Below are positions 1 to 9,036 of a stretch of 64,000 nt of DNA, in pieces. The stretch is from Streptomyces brevispora (GTDB taxonomy: Bacteria > Actinomycetota > Actinomycetes > Streptomycetales > Streptomycetaceae), in the NCBI RefSeq assembly GCF_007829885.1, contig NZ_VIWW01000001.1, positions 5,890,001 to 5,954,000 on the forward strand, in the 5' to 3' direction. The position numbers and the translations under genes are program-made. The notes below the pieces were generated by a model. The model saw only the letters and a program-made list of their open reading frames with translations. It was not told the origin of the DNA and did no database searches. Within the stretch, counting starts at the first letter, position 1. Each line of letters starts with the position of its first letter.

Positions 1-84
1 TCTGGCGGCGTTCTCGCAGCTGGTACAGCCATGGGGGTGTGCCGGTGTGGTCGTGCGGGAGTGGGCGGGGGTTGTGGGTGGGGG

Positions 85-1098
85 TCACGGCATCTCCCTG
101 AGGATGGTGTGGGCCTGCTCGGCGCCGGTGCCTTGGAGGTAGGGCAGGAGGCGGGAGAGGGCGTGGAGCGAGTCGAGTCCGGCCGCGGCGAGCAGGACGG
201 GCAGTGGGATGGGGATGTTCATGCGCTCGACCAGCCAGGTGGCGCGGCAGCGGCCCAGGACCAGGTGCGGTACGCGCGGGTCGCGGACGGCGCGGTAGAT
301 GAGGTCGGTGACGGTGTTGCTGGACCGGGCGAAGCAGGCAGGCCGGAAGAGGTAGCCGGTGCCTGCGTGCCCGGCGGCCTGGGCCAGGGTGCGTTCGTAG
401 GGGCGTGAGCAGATGATCAGGCGGGTGCGGTTTCCGCGGACCGCGAGGACGCAGGAGCCGTCTTCCAGGACGCGTACGTCGGGGCCGCGCAAAGGGATGA
501 CTTCGGTGGTGTCCAGGCCGCAGCCCAGGCCGAGTGCCAGCAGCAGCCGCAGTCCGCGCCGGAGTTCGGCGGTGGACTGGCCGCCGGCCCAGGCCCAAAG
601 ACCGGGCTTGTCGTTCGGGCTGTAGGGCTGGGAGGCGTCGGACGAGGAGAGCGGGACGGGGCGTCCGCCGGGCAGGTCGGGCCCGAAGACGGCGGTCCTG
701 AGGGCGGTGAGGCAGGCGCGGTAGTTCGCGCGGGTGGCCTGGGTGACCTCCGGGCAGCCTGCCGCTGCGAACTGCTCGACCATCGCGGGGGCCAGCCACA
801 GGCGGGCGTCGGCCCGGTGGCCCTGCTGGTCGGCGAAGACGGCGATCCGCGTCAGGGCGGTGAGGAGGTCCCGGGCGCGATGGGTGGTTGTGGGGGTGGC
901 GCGGGCGACGGTGGTGCGGACCTCGTCGGCAACGCGTTCCCAGGCAGGTGGTCTGTAGACAGCTACATCTGTCGCGGTCTGCACTACGACTCGTCCAGCG
1001 GCATCAGCCTCCGCTTCGGCTGGAACGGCCTGGAAAATGGTGACGCCTACCCCGAAGAGGGCGAGTCCCACCCAGCATGAACTCCACCCACGCATCAC
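85..1098 (-). CDS. Degenerate tyrosine recombinase-like (integrase-like) protein
   Basis: The protein of about 337 residues resembles a phage-integrase catalytic domain in layout. An N-terminal helical part (residues about 55-140) would match the core-binding domain. It is followed by a GLGCGLDTTEV-L-R-PDV segment where recombinases have their first catalytic Arg, an HLVLGRCR segment, and a C-terminal LLPYL that could hold the Tyr. The usual first Arg is not obvious (GLDTTEV rather than GLRxxE), so activity is doubtful. The first 30 residues look like a membrane segment and may not be native, because an IS5-type remnant lies immediately upstream; a later start is possible. A short reading frame beginning at 32 on the same strand leaves the window and could be the next gene. 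The family assignment is inferred from motifs only. Confidence 0.5.
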   Translation of the reverse strand: MMRGWSSCWVGLALFGVGVTIFQAVPAEAEADAAGRVVVQTATDVAVYRPPAWERVADEVRTTVARATPTTTHRARDLLTALTRIAVFADQQGHRADARLWLAPAMVEQFAAAGCPEVTQATRANYRACLTALRTAVFGPDLPGGRPVPLSSSDASQPYSPNDKPGLWAWAGGQSTAELRRGLRLLLALGLGCGLDTTEVIPLRGPDVRVLEDGSCVLAVRGNRTRLIICSRPYERTLAQAAGHAGTGYLFRPACFARSSNTVTDLIYRAVRDPRVPHLVLGRCRATWLVERMNIPIPLPVLLAAAGLDSLHALSRLLPYLQGTGAEQAHTILREMP

Positions 1099-1128
1099 AC
1101 TTCGAGGTCTCGTGGATTAGGCGCGAGG

Positions 1129-1312
1129 TCATGGTCGACGGCTCGGGCGTTCCTCCCAGCGGTGAGTCGTCCATGCCCGTCGGACCAGACTGCGCACGGT
1201 GGTGATCGTGTCGGCGAGGTCGAAGAAGACGTCGACGACGGTGGCACGTCGTTCGTAGCAGCGGGCGAGACGTTGGAAGGCGTTCTGCCAGGCGTGGAGT
1301 GCCTGCTGTCGG
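1129..1312 (-). pseudogene. IS5-family transposase C-terminal remnant
   Basis: Reading leftward, the frame encodes ALHAWQNAFQRLARCYERR, then a VDVFFDLADTI segment and a tail rich in Arg and Pro before a stop at 1129. This matches the C-terminal end of actinobacterial IS5-type DDE transposases. Everything upstream (catalytic domain, N-terminus, left inverted repeat) is missing, so it is a dead fragment left between a recombinase-like gene and a PAS fragment. Confidence 0.7.
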
Positions 1313-1417
1313 CATCCTGAGTCAGAGGAACGCATGAGCGGTTCCTGGTGGGGTTCTGCCGTGGGGCAGCGCCAGCACGGTGACTTCCATGGCAGCCGGT
1401 GGAGGGAGCGGCGTTTG

Positions 1418-1660
1418 CGGGTGACGCTGGTGGCGGTGCTGGATGCATTGTTTACCCAGTCGACGGTTGGCCTGGCCCTGCTGGACAGCGAACTGCAGGT
1501 CAACACCGCCACGCCCGCCATGCAGGGGATGCGGGAAGAAGTAGTCGTGGGCGCAGGTTCCCCGGCTCGCATTATGTGGTCGAGGCCGAGGCGCTGGTAC
1601 GCGAGGTGCTGGAGAGCGGTGTTCCGCTGCGGGAGCGGCTGTTGCGGGCGCGCCCCAACA
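1418..1660 (+). pseudogene. PAS-domain fragment of a SpoIIE-type phosphatase-like regulator
   Basis: One frame reads AVLDALFTQSTVGLALLDSE followed by NTATPAMQGM, the opening of a PAS domain as found at the N-terminus of Streptomyces PAS-SpoIIE phosphatases. About 130 bases later, in another frame, EALVREVLESGVPLRERLLR continues the same domain. The domain is therefore frameshifted and then stops before the convergent UDP-glucose dehydrogenase gene. No GAF or phosphatase part is present. Confidence 0.55.
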
Positions 1661-1705
1661 CGCCAGCTTCACCCCAGGTTCTCCCCCTGGGGCCCGCCGT
1701 CTCGC

Positions 1706-3016
1706 TCAGATCACCGCCGTCCCGCGCCCTACGCTCAAGTACGTGAAGCCGAGCTTGCTCATTGCCTGCGGGTCGAGCAGGTTCCGGCCGTCGAACAGGA
1801 CCGGACGGGCCATGCCTGCAAGGGCCTCGCCCCACGGAACCTCGCGCAACTCGGGCCACTCAGTGACGATCATCGCGGCGTCCGCTCCGGCCATCGCCTC
1901 GACCGGCGTCGCGCGGCGCTCTGTCGACGACCATGGCTCCTCGTCGCGCGGCTGCGCCAGCGGATCCCAGCAGCGCACCTGAGCGCCCTCGGCGAGCAGC
2001 CGCGACGCGACGGTAGTGCTCGGCGCCTCGCGCATGTCGTCCGTACCCGCCTTGAAAGTCATGCCGAGCAGCGCGATCCGCTTTCCCCGAAGACCTTCCA
2101 GTCTGGTCTTAAGGCGCTGGATTGCTCGTCGTGGCTGGAGTTCGTTGACATCGATCACTGCGGTGATGAGCTGGAAGGGGTAACCAGCGTTGCCGGCCAT
2201 GGCCCGCAGCGCGCGGCTGTCCTTCGGGAAGCACGAGCCGCCGTAGCCAAGTCCGGCGTTCATGAAGTGCGGGCCGAGGCGGTGGTCCATCCCGATCGCC
2301 TTGGTCACCTGGGTGATGTCGGCGCCGGTGGCCTCACACATGGTCGCGATCTCGTTCGTGAAGCTGATCTTCGTCGCGAGGAGCGCGTTCGCCGCCATCT
2401 TCACCATCTCGGCCGAGGCGACATCCATCACCTCTACCGGGCCGTCCACACCCGCGTGCAGCTCCGTGAGCAGGGCGGCAGTGGCGTCGTCCGCTGTGCC
2501 GACGACCACACGGTCGGGGCGCATGAAGTCCTGCACCGCCTTGCCCTCGGCGGTGAACTCGGGGTTCGAGGCGTAGCCGACGTGCTCCAGGCCGGCCGCG
2601 TCCAGGGCCGCGCGGATCCGTGTGCCAGTGCCGACCGGCACGGTGCTCTTGACGACGACTGCGGACAGGCGGGCGGACTCCTTCAACGCGTTTACGACGG
2701 CCCACACGCGGGATAAGTCAGCGTCGCCCGACGCCATCGGCGGGGTGTTCACGCACACGTACACCACCTCGGCGTCGCGCACCGCCTCGCCCGCGTCGAG
2801 GGTGAACGAGAGCCGCTCCTTGTTGCGACTGATCATGTCGCCGAGGCCGGGCTCAAAGATAGGGATGTCGCCCGCACACAGGATCCGGATGCGCTCCGGC
2901 TGGATGTCGCGCACCGTCACCGTGTGCCCCAGCTCAGCAAGGCAGGCGCTCGTCACCAGGCCGATGTAGCCGGCGCCGAAGACTGCGACATTGCGTTTCG
3001 GCATGTGAACCATCAT
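1706..3016 (-). CDS. UDP-glucose 6-dehydrogenase (UDP-glucose/GDP-mannose dehydrogenase family)
   Basis: The 436-residue protein should oxidise UDP-glucose to UDP-glucuronate with two NAD+. The N-terminal Rossmann motif GAGYIG sits at residues 14-19. The catalytic cysteine is in GGSCFPKD (Cys about 262), and the C-terminal UDP-binding domain carries MTFKAGTDDMREAPS. I start it at the ATG at 3016, preceded by GAGCAGGA; the frame extends further upstream without family similarity. It lies near a UDP-glucuronate decarboxylase-like gene (5256-6254), so together they would make UDP-xylose for the polysaccharide locus. Other nucleotide-sugar dehydrogenases share these motifs, but the decarboxylase neighbour favours UDP-glucose. 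Confidence 0.9.
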   Translation of the reverse strand: MMVHMPKRNVAVFGAGYIGLVTSACLAELGHTVTVRDIQPERIRILCAGDIPIFEPGLGDMISRNKERLSFTLDAGEAVRDAEVVYVCVNTPPMASGDADLSRVWAVVNALKESARLSAVVVKSTVPVGTGTRIRAALDAAGLEHVGYASNPEFTAEGKAVQDFMRPDRVVVGTADDATAALLTELHAGVDGPVEVMDVASAEMVKMAANALLATKISFTNEIATMCEATGADITQVTKAIGMDHRLGPHFMNAGLGYGGSCFPKDSRALRAMAGNAGYPFQLITAVIDVNELQPRRAIQRLKTRLEGLRGKRIALLGMTFKAGTDDMREAPSTTVASRLLAEGAQVRCWDPLAQPRDEEPWSSTERRATPVEAMAGADAAMIVTEWPELREVPWGEALAGMARPVLFDGRNLLDPQAMSKLGFTYLSVGRGTAVI

Positions 3017-3235
3017 GTTCCTGCTCTCGAAAGAGGACCTGCTCGCGGCGCTCAAGCGCGCCGAAGCGAACCGTGGAGCTCCGGCATCGATGGGATGACC
3101 ACGGAGGAACCGTGGATTTCCCGGAAACTGGCCCGAGGTGTGGACTGAACTCGACGCGGGAACGTACAAGCCCGCTCCTGCCCGTTAGGGTAACCATCCC
3201 TAAGCCCTAATGGGGTGAGCAAGTGTCGGCGTTCC

Positions 3236-4277
3236 GGGTGTTTTGGATCGTCTGATCCAGCAAGCTATCGCGCAGGTATTTGTGCCCGTATTCCCCATTT
3301 CTCAGATTGTCGCTCGGATTCCGCCCAGGACGTTCGGCGCACCAGGCCGTAAGAGCTGGTCGCCGAGCAATCCAGGATGGTAACCGCTGGGCCGTGGACC
3401 TGGATCTGGGTCTGGATAAGTTCCTCGACAGGGTAAGCCGCGACGCCCTCATAGCACGAGTGCCCGCCGAGTGAAGGACAAGAAGGTCCTGAAGCTGATT
3501 CGCCGATAAGTTGAGGCCGGAATTATGCCGAACGGGTGGTCTTGCATCGGAGTAAGGGACGCCACGACTCCCCCTTTCCCCTCTGCTCCAATATCATGCT
3601 GGACGGCCTAGACCGCGAACTCTTTAAGTGCGGACACCGGTTCGTGAGGTATGCCGACGACGCCATGATCTTCGTCGGCTCCAAGCGGGCGGTGGAACGA
3701 ACCCTCGCCTCGGTTACGGGCTTCATGGAGAAGAGCCTGAAGCTGAGGTCAACAAGGAGAAGTCCAAGGCGTGCCCCATCTGGTGGATGTCCCTCCTGGG
3801 GGGGGGGGGGGGGGGGGAGGTGAAGATCCAGGTTGACCAGAAGGCGATCAAACGCACGAAGGCCAAGGACCGGCAGTTCACCTCCTGAAAAACGTGGGGT
3901 GTCTCCATGGAGCACAGGCTGGACAAGATCAACCGGTTCATTACCGAATGGGCGGCCTACTTCAGCCTCGCGGACTCCCCCAGGGCGTTCGAGGGGATTG
4001 ACCATTGGACCCAACCCGTCGCAGGCTCCGTCAGGCGCAGATGGTGTAGTGGAAGACTTGCGAACGTAAGCGCTGCTGGCGTCAATCGGGACTCCGCGCC
4101 CGTCCATCGCCATCGACAACGCCTACTGGGCGAGCAAGGGATACCGGCCCTTCAAGGAATTGTGGACCCGCTCGCGCTCTCGCACTACCTGAGATCAGCT
4201 ACGCGAACCGCCGGATGCGGGCCCGCATGTCCGGTGGTGGGGGGGAGGGGCCGGGACAACCGGCCCTTCTACCCGAT
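3236..4277 (+). pseudogene. Decayed group II intron: reverse transcriptase/maturase pieces plus 3' RNA domains
   Basis: Broken pieces of an intron-encoded protein occur in order on the + strand. VLDRLIQQAIAQV lies near 3256. GFRPGRSAHQAV and RWAVDLDL lie near 3310-3420. KVLKLIRR follows, and then GHRFVRYADDAMIF with the YADD catalytic motif lies near 3630-3670. A maturase-type stretch (INRFITEWAAYFSLADSPRAF) follows near 3925-3990 and NAYWASKGYRPF near 4120. Several frame changes separate them. The RNA end is also recognisable: a domain V-like hairpin at about 4205-4238 and a terminal segment ending CTACCCGAT at 4277. A run of 20 G interrupts the coding region. The 5' end is missing. Confidence 0.8.
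3798..3817 (+). repeat. Homopolymer run of 20 G
   Basis: Twenty consecutive G residues lie inside the decayed intron reverse transcriptase, where related proteins have no glycine tract. It may be a slippage-expanded tract in dead DNA or an assembly or sequencing artefact. Confidence 0.95.
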
Positions 4278-4427
4278 AACTGGCCCCGCTCAACGCTGTG
4301 CGGTGGCAGTGGCATACGCGGCGCACCGCCACAAGTGTCGGGAATACCGTGCCATCTCCCTGGTTGTTCCACCAATCGTCCAGGCTCGGGCACTCTGGGT
4401 GCCGCCCGTTCCGTCGGAGCCTGCGCC

Positions 4428-5087
4428 TCAGTAGGCACCGTCGCCGCGCAGCACGGCAGGCAGGGTCCGGAAGAGAATCGCCAGGTCGAGCCTGAGCGAC
4501 CAGGTGTCGACATAGTGCAGGTCCAGGCGCAGGGCGTCCTCCCAGGCTAGGTCGGATCGGCCACTGATCTGCCAGAGGCCGGTGAGTCCCGGCCGCATCC
4601 GCAGGCGATGGCGTGCCTTCCCGGCGAACGCCGAGTCTTCGACTGGCAGCGGTCGAGGACCGACCAGGGACATCTGCCCCTTCAGTACGTTGACCAACTG
4701 CGGCAGCTCATCCAGGGAGTAGCGGCGCAACCAGCGTCCCGCCGCGGTCACACGCGGGTCGTCACGGATCTTGAACAGGTGTCCGTCCGACTCGTTGCGA
4801 GCCGCCATGGCCTCCTTCAACGTCTCGGACCCGACTCGCATGGTGCGCAGCTTGAGGACCTGGAACTCCGCGCCCCGCCAGCCCGTTCGCCGTTGACGGA
4901 AGATCAGGGGGCCTGCGGTGTCGACCCGCACGGCAACAGCGGCCGCCAGGAGGACCGGCGCCAACAGCAGGAGCAGGGCGGCGGCCCCCACCAGATCGAT
5001 GGCACGTTTGGCCGCTCGGCCTGTCCAGCGCGCGTGCCCGAACGGGGCCGCATGATGGCGAGCCGCCTCTTCAATGAATACCGACAT
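4428..5087 (-). CDS. Initiating sugar-phosphate transferase (bacterial sugar transferase, WcaJ/CpsE type)
   Basis: This 219-residue protein should transfer the first sugar-1-phosphate of the repeat unit onto the lipid carrier undecaprenyl phosphate at the membrane. One hydrophobic segment (residues about 29-53) precedes the catalytic domain, which shows the family signatures KLRTMRVGSE, RRYSLDELPQLVNVL, SLVGPRPLP and RPGLTGLWQISGR, and a C-terminal DLHYVDTWSL. It is short, lacking the N-terminal multi-span domain of WcaJ, like the single-span enzymes. The start at 5087 has AAGGGG seven bases upstream. A TTGACA hexamer lies upstream on the same strand (5151-5146), but its -10 partner is weak. 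It is divergent from the decarboxylase gene. Confidence 0.92.
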   Translation of the reverse strand: MSVFIEEAARHHAAPFGHARWTGRAAKRAIDLVGAAALLLLLAPVLLAAAVAVRVDTAGPLIFRQRRTGWRGAEFQVLKLRTMRVGSETLKEAMAARNESDGHLFKIRDDPRVTAAGRWLRRYSLDELPQLVNVLKGQMSLVGPRPLPVEDSAFAGKARHRLRMRPGLTGLWQISGRSDLAWEDALRLDLHYVDTWSLRLDLAILFRTLPAVLRGDGAY

Positions 5088-5255
5088 ATCATACCCCTTT
5101 TCGTGACATTGAACAGAACAGGTGAAATACCTCTATCCGATGGCATGTCAACCAACGCGATGTCTCAATTGACCCATAACTGAGTACTGATCTCCGGCAA
5201 TGACACTGCAACTTGCTCCCGCCATGCCTGGCGCGGGGCGACCGAGAGGACCTGC

Positions 5256-6254
5256 ATGCGTGCAGTAGTGACGGGTGGGGCCGGCTTCATCGGGTCCCAC
5301 CTGTGTGAGCGGCTGATCCATGAGAGCCACGACGTGGTCTGTGTGGACAACTTCGTGACCTCCGAGCCTGGCAACGTGGAACACCTCACGGACGACCCCC
5401 ACTTCCAGTTGGTGCGCCGGGACATCACCCAGGGTCTGGACGTGCCCGGCGACGTGGACGCCGTGTTCCACCTGGCCTCTCCCGCCTCGCCCGCCGACTA
5501 TCTGAGACTGCCCCTGGAGACGCTTCGTGTGGGGTCGGCCGGCACCTGGCGCGCCCTGGACCTGGCCGCCGCGAAGGGCGCACGCTTTCTGCTGGCCTCC
5601 ACTTCGGAGTCGTACGGCGACCCGCTGGTTCACCCCCAGCCGGAGAGCTACTGGGGGCATGTCAACCCCGTCGGTCCCCGCTCGGTGTATGACGAGGCAA
5701 AACGCTTCGGTGAGGCACTGACCATGGCCTACCGCAGGCACTACGGTGTGGATGCCAAGATCGTGCGCATCTTCAACACCTTCGGCCCGCGGATGCGCGC
5801 AGACGACGGGCGCGCCATTCCCACCTTCATCGACCAGGCACTGCGCGGAGAGCCGATCACGGTGACCGGTGACGGCAGCCAGACCAGGTCGCTTTGTTAT
5901 GTGGACGACTTGGTCGACGGGTTGCTGCGCATGCTGGCGAGCGACCACGGCGGTCCCGTCAATCTGGGCAACCCCCATGAGGTCACCATGCTCGAGCTGG
6001 CGCAGTGGATCAACAAGCTGACCAGGGCTACCTCTGAGATCACGCTGATCCCGCGTCCCCAGGACGACCCGGAACGTCGCCGCCCGGACATCACCATGGC
6101 CCGCGAGGTACTGGGCTGGGAGCCCGTGACTCCGGTGGAACACGGCCTGTGCGACACCATCACCGATTTCCGACGCCGCCTGACCTCCGTGAACTTCACC
6201 GAACGCAGGATTGTGGCCGTACCGTCGCCGCTGACCGCCTCGGCTTGCTCATGA
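5256..6254 (+). CDS. UDP-glucuronate decarboxylase-like SDR enzyme (UDP-xylose synthase type)
   Basis: The 332-residue extended short-chain dehydrogenase has the NAD motif TGGAGFIG (residues 6-13) and the catalytic pair in SVYDEAKR (Tyr145, Lys149). It also has the features that set UDP-glucuronate decarboxylases apart: ASPASPADY near residue 75, STSESYGDPLVHPQPESYWG near 115-135, and NPVGPRSVYDE. It would convert UDP-glucuronate to UDP-xylose. The nearby UDP-glucose dehydrogenase would supply its substrate. The ATG has GAGAGGACC upstream. A dTDP-glucose 4,6-dehydratase function is less likely given these signatures. Confidence 0.88.
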   Translation: MRAVVTGGAGFIGSHLCERLIHESHDVVCVDNFVTSEPGNVEHLTDDPHFQLVRRDITQGLDVPGDVDAVFHLASPASPADYLRLPLETLRVGSAGTWRALDLAAAKGARFLLASTSESYGDPLVHPQPESYWGHVNPVGPRSVYDEAKRFGEALTMAYRRHYGVDAKIVRIFNTFGPRMRADDGRAIPTFIDQALRGEPITVTGDGSQTRSLCYVDDLVDGLLRMLASDHGGPVNLGNPHEVTMLELAQWINKLTRATSEITLIPRPQDDPERRRPDITMAREVLGWEPVTPVEHGLCDTITDFRRRLTSVNFTERRIVAVPSPLTASACS

Positions 6255-6543
6255 CCGCCCGGACGAGCACCCAGTCAGCAAGGAAGGCTCAGACCGCTTC
6301 TGCGGTCGAGTATCCGGGGGTGCCCGTCACGGCTCACGCACGCGAGTGCGCGACTCACCATGTCCTGCGGCTCACCCCACGGGAACCGCATAGCGCGCCA
6401 GGTTCCGGCCGACGTTCCGGATGCCCTCTCCAACCCTTTGCGGCAGAGGCGTTGGCGGACCCGAAGGGTCCCGCGCCCCGCTTCCCCCACGGCACTGACC
6501 ATCGCATGTTGAGAGAATTCGGCCAGCCTGTTCAAGGAGCATC

Positions 6544-7821
6544 ATGCACGGCCCAGCGCATCACATCACTGCCGCGACGGCGCCGGACACCGGGAACGGA
6601 CTTTATGAGATGCGCAATGTCCAGGTCCCTGAACACCTCGATCTGGGCGTGTTCGGAGCGAGGGGAATCCCGTCGACCTACAGCGGCTACGAGACGTTTC
6701 TGACGGTGCTCCTGCCCGAACTGGCAGCGCGCGGACATCAGGTCACGATGTATTGCCGCTCGGGCGAAGTCGAGGAGACTCCTTCGTACCAGGGCGTGAA
6801 GAAGGTGTTTCTGCCCGCCATCGCCTCGAAGCAGCTCAGCACGCTTTCCCATGGTGCGCTTGCCGCTCTTGCCACACGTCGTGCCCAGCACGACGTCGTC
6901 CTGGTGGTGAACGTGGCCAATGCCGCCTTCTGCCTTCTCACCCGGCTTGCCGGGCAGCGCATCGCCCTCAACACGGACGGCCAGGAGTGGCTTCGTGGCA
7001 AATGGGGCCGCGCGGCTCGTGCCTACTTCCGAGGATCAGCGCATATCGCCCGCTGGAGCGCCTCGGCTCTCATCGCTGATGGGATCGGCATGCGTGACGT
7101 CTACAAGCAGCAGTTCAAGGCTGAGTCGACCGTGATCCCATACTGTTGGACGCAGATCGACCACGACGAGCGTCTGGAAGCGCTCGACTCACTTGGTGTG
7201 TCTCCCTACGGCTACTTCCTCATCGCGGGCCGGCTGATCCCCGAGAACAACATTCACCGCGTTGCCTGCAGCTACCTCGCCAGCGGTGCGCGCACGCCGT
7301 TGGTCGTTCTTGGTGCCGCGAACTACGACTCGCCCGTCACCCGGGAACTCCGTGAGCTTGCCGAGAAGGATTCACGCCTGATTCTCGGTGGTCACATCAC
7401 CGACCGAGCCGCCTACGCCACGACGGTCCGACTGGCCCGCGCCTACTTCCACACCCACTCGGTCGGTGGGATCAACCCCTCCCTCCTTGAAGCCATGGGG
7501 TGTGGTGCACGCATCATTGCCCTGGATACTGTGTTCAACCGGGAGGCTCTCGGGGAGGCTGGCGAGTACTTCTGCGACTTCGACCACACGCTACCTGCCT
7601 TGATGCGCCGCCTTGATAGTACGAGCGGCGTCGATGACGAGCTTCGGGCCCTCGCCGTCAAGCGAGCCAACGGCCGATTCAGCCTCGAGCAGGTCGCGGA
7701 TTCCTACGAACGACTGCTCATGACGGTGGCTCGCAGCCCTCGTTGGCGACGGACCGCGCTTGAGACGCAGTGGGCGGAGAAGGAAGCCGGCCGCGAGACG
7801 ATCCTGGAACCGGGTCGGTGA
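6544..7821 (+). CDS. Glycosyltransferase family 4 with DUF1972 N-terminus
   Basis: This 425-residue GT-B enzyme probably adds one sugar of the polysaccharide repeat unit at the cytoplasmic face of the membrane. The N-terminal part, GVFGARGIPSTYSGYETF with an aspartate-free Gly-rich loop, is typical of DUF1972 (RfaB/rhamnosyltransferase-like). The C-terminal nucleotide-sugar-binding part has GGINPSLLEAMGCG, carrying the conserved acidic residue. The ATG is preceded by AAGGAG at ideal spacing. It overlaps the next gene by four bases (GTGA), so both belong to one transcript. The sugar donor cannot be read from sequence; UDP-xylose is a candidate because it is made locally. Confidence 0.88.
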   Translation: MHGPAHHITAATAPDTGNGLYEMRNVQVPEHLDLGVFGARGIPSTYSGYETFLTVLLPELAARGHQVTMYCRSGEVEETPSYQGVKKVFLPAIASKQLSTLSHGALAALATRRAQHDVVLVVNVANAAFCLLTRLAGQRIALNTDGQEWLRGKWGRAARAYFRGSAHIARWSASALIADGIGMRDVYKQQFKAESTVIPYCWTQIDHDERLEALDSLGVSPYGYFLIAGRLIPENNIHRVACSYLASGARTPLVVLGAANYDSPVTRELRELAEKDSRLILGGHITDRAAYATTVRLARAYFHTHSVGGINPSLLEAMGCGARIIALDTVFNREALGEAGEYFCDFDHTLPALMRRLDSTSGVDDELRALAVKRANGRFSLEQVADSYERLLMTVARSPRWRRTALETQWAEKEAGRETILEPGR

Positions 7822-9005
7822 CCGGGGTGAGTGGCCGACGAGTCCTGGCGGTCAACCCGTCGGCGGACCTGTACGGATCCGACCGGGTGTTCCTCGACGC
7901 GATCCGATCGCTGCGTGGGGCCGGTGCCTCGGTGGAGGTGATCCTCCCTCGGCACGGAAGGCTGGCAGAGCGCCTGGAGAGCGACTTCGTTCCGGTCCAC
8001 ACCGCGGACTTCCCTATCCTGCGCCGCTCACTGCTCTCTGTCCGGCCGCTGGGCGCGCTTGCCGCCCAGGCCTGGCCGACGGTGCGTGGGCTGGCCGCGT
8101 CCATCCGCTCCCTGGCTCCGGACGTCGTCTACGTCAACACCATCACGCTGCCGCACTGGATGGCCGCCGGTCGGAAGGCCGGGGTGGGAGTGATCTGCCA
8201 TGTCCACGAACTCGACCAGCTTCCCGGCCCGCTGGCGTCCGTCCTCCTCAGCCCGCTTTTGCTGGCCGACCGCCTGGTCGTCAACTCGCAGGCGACGCAA
8301 CGCTACGTTCGGAGCCGGCTGCCGCGCGTTGGACCCCGAGTGTCGCTTGTCTACAACGGATTCGACATGCCCGCGGCGCTGCCGTCGCCTCCGGCTTTCG
8401 GTCGCACACGCCGTCTGCTGCTCGTGGGGCGCCTCAGCCCCCGCAAGGGTCAGGATCTGGCCATCGAGGCGCTGTCGCTGCTCGTTCAGTGGGGTCATGA
8501 TGTCGTACTGGAACTCGTCGGGGACACGTTCGATGGTTACGAGTGGTACGAGGAGGCCCTGAGAAGGCAGGCCGCCTCGCTCGGATTGACCGATCGCGTT
8601 GAGTTCGGCGGCTACCAGATCGACACCTCGTCCGCCTACGCCAGGTCCGATGTGGTCCTCGTCCCCTCCACCCTCGAGTCGTTCGGCAACGTGGCGGTTG
8701 AGGGTCTGGCTGCCGGGAGACCGGTCCTGGCCACCGCTGTCGGCGGCCTTCCCGAGATCGTGGAGAACGGTGTCAACGGCTTCCTCTTCCCACCCGGCGA
8801 TGCGGCCACGTTGGCGGCCGGGGCCGCCCGCCTTCTCTCGAACCCGGCGAAGGCGACGGACATGGGCGCCCAAGGTGCCCGGGCGGTGCGCGCTCGTTTC
8901 GGGAAGGACCGATTCGCCCAGGGAGTGTTTGGAGCGGTCGCCTCGGTGAGCCGCCTGACAGTCCCGGAAGTTGCTCCTCAAGTGCTGTCGCCGACGCGCC
9001 GATAA
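7818..9005 (+). CDS. Glycosyltransferase family 4
   Basis: The GT-B protein of about 395 residues has an N-terminal acceptor domain (SADLYGSDRVFLDA, HVHELDQLPGPL) and a C-terminal donor domain with VGRLSPRKGQDLAIEAL and STLESFGNVAVEGLAAGRPV, the E-x7-E motif of family 4. I prefer the GTG at 7818, which overlaps the preceding stop codon (GTGA), over an ATG at 7770 that would overlap the upstream gene by 52 bases. It would act in repeat-unit assembly; specificity is unknown. Confidence 0.88.
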   Translation: MTGVSGRRVLAVNPSADLYGSDRVFLDAIRSLRGAGASVEVILPRHGRLAERLESDFVPVHTADFPILRRSLLSVRPLGALAAQAWPTVRGLAASIRSLAPDVVYVNTITLPHWMAAGRKAGVGVICHVHELDQLPGPLASVLLSPLLLADRLVVNSQATQRYVRSRLPRVGPRVSLVYNGFDMPAALPSPPAFGRTRRLLLVGRLSPRKGQDLAIEALSLLVQWGHDVVLELVGDTFDGYEWYEEALRRQAASLGLTDRVEFGGYQIDTSSAYARSDVVLVPSTLESFGNVAVEGLAAGRPVLATAVGGLPEIVENGVNGFLFPPGDAATLAAGAARLLSNPAKATDMGAQGARAVRARFGKDRFAQGVFGAVASVSRLTVPEVAPQVLSPTRR

Positions 9006-9036
9006 GTCCGGGACAACTGATTTGAGGCTTCCAGGC

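Noticed and set aside
1334..2716. Long frame of 460 codons on the + strand antisense to the UDP-glucose dehydrogenase
   Set aside because: Only the first part (1418-1560) has PAS similarity; the rest is antisense shadow of a well-supported gene.
5148..6143. 331-codon minus-strand frame antisense to the decarboxylase gene
   Set aside because: Shadow produced by high-GC third positions; no family similarity and no ribosome site.
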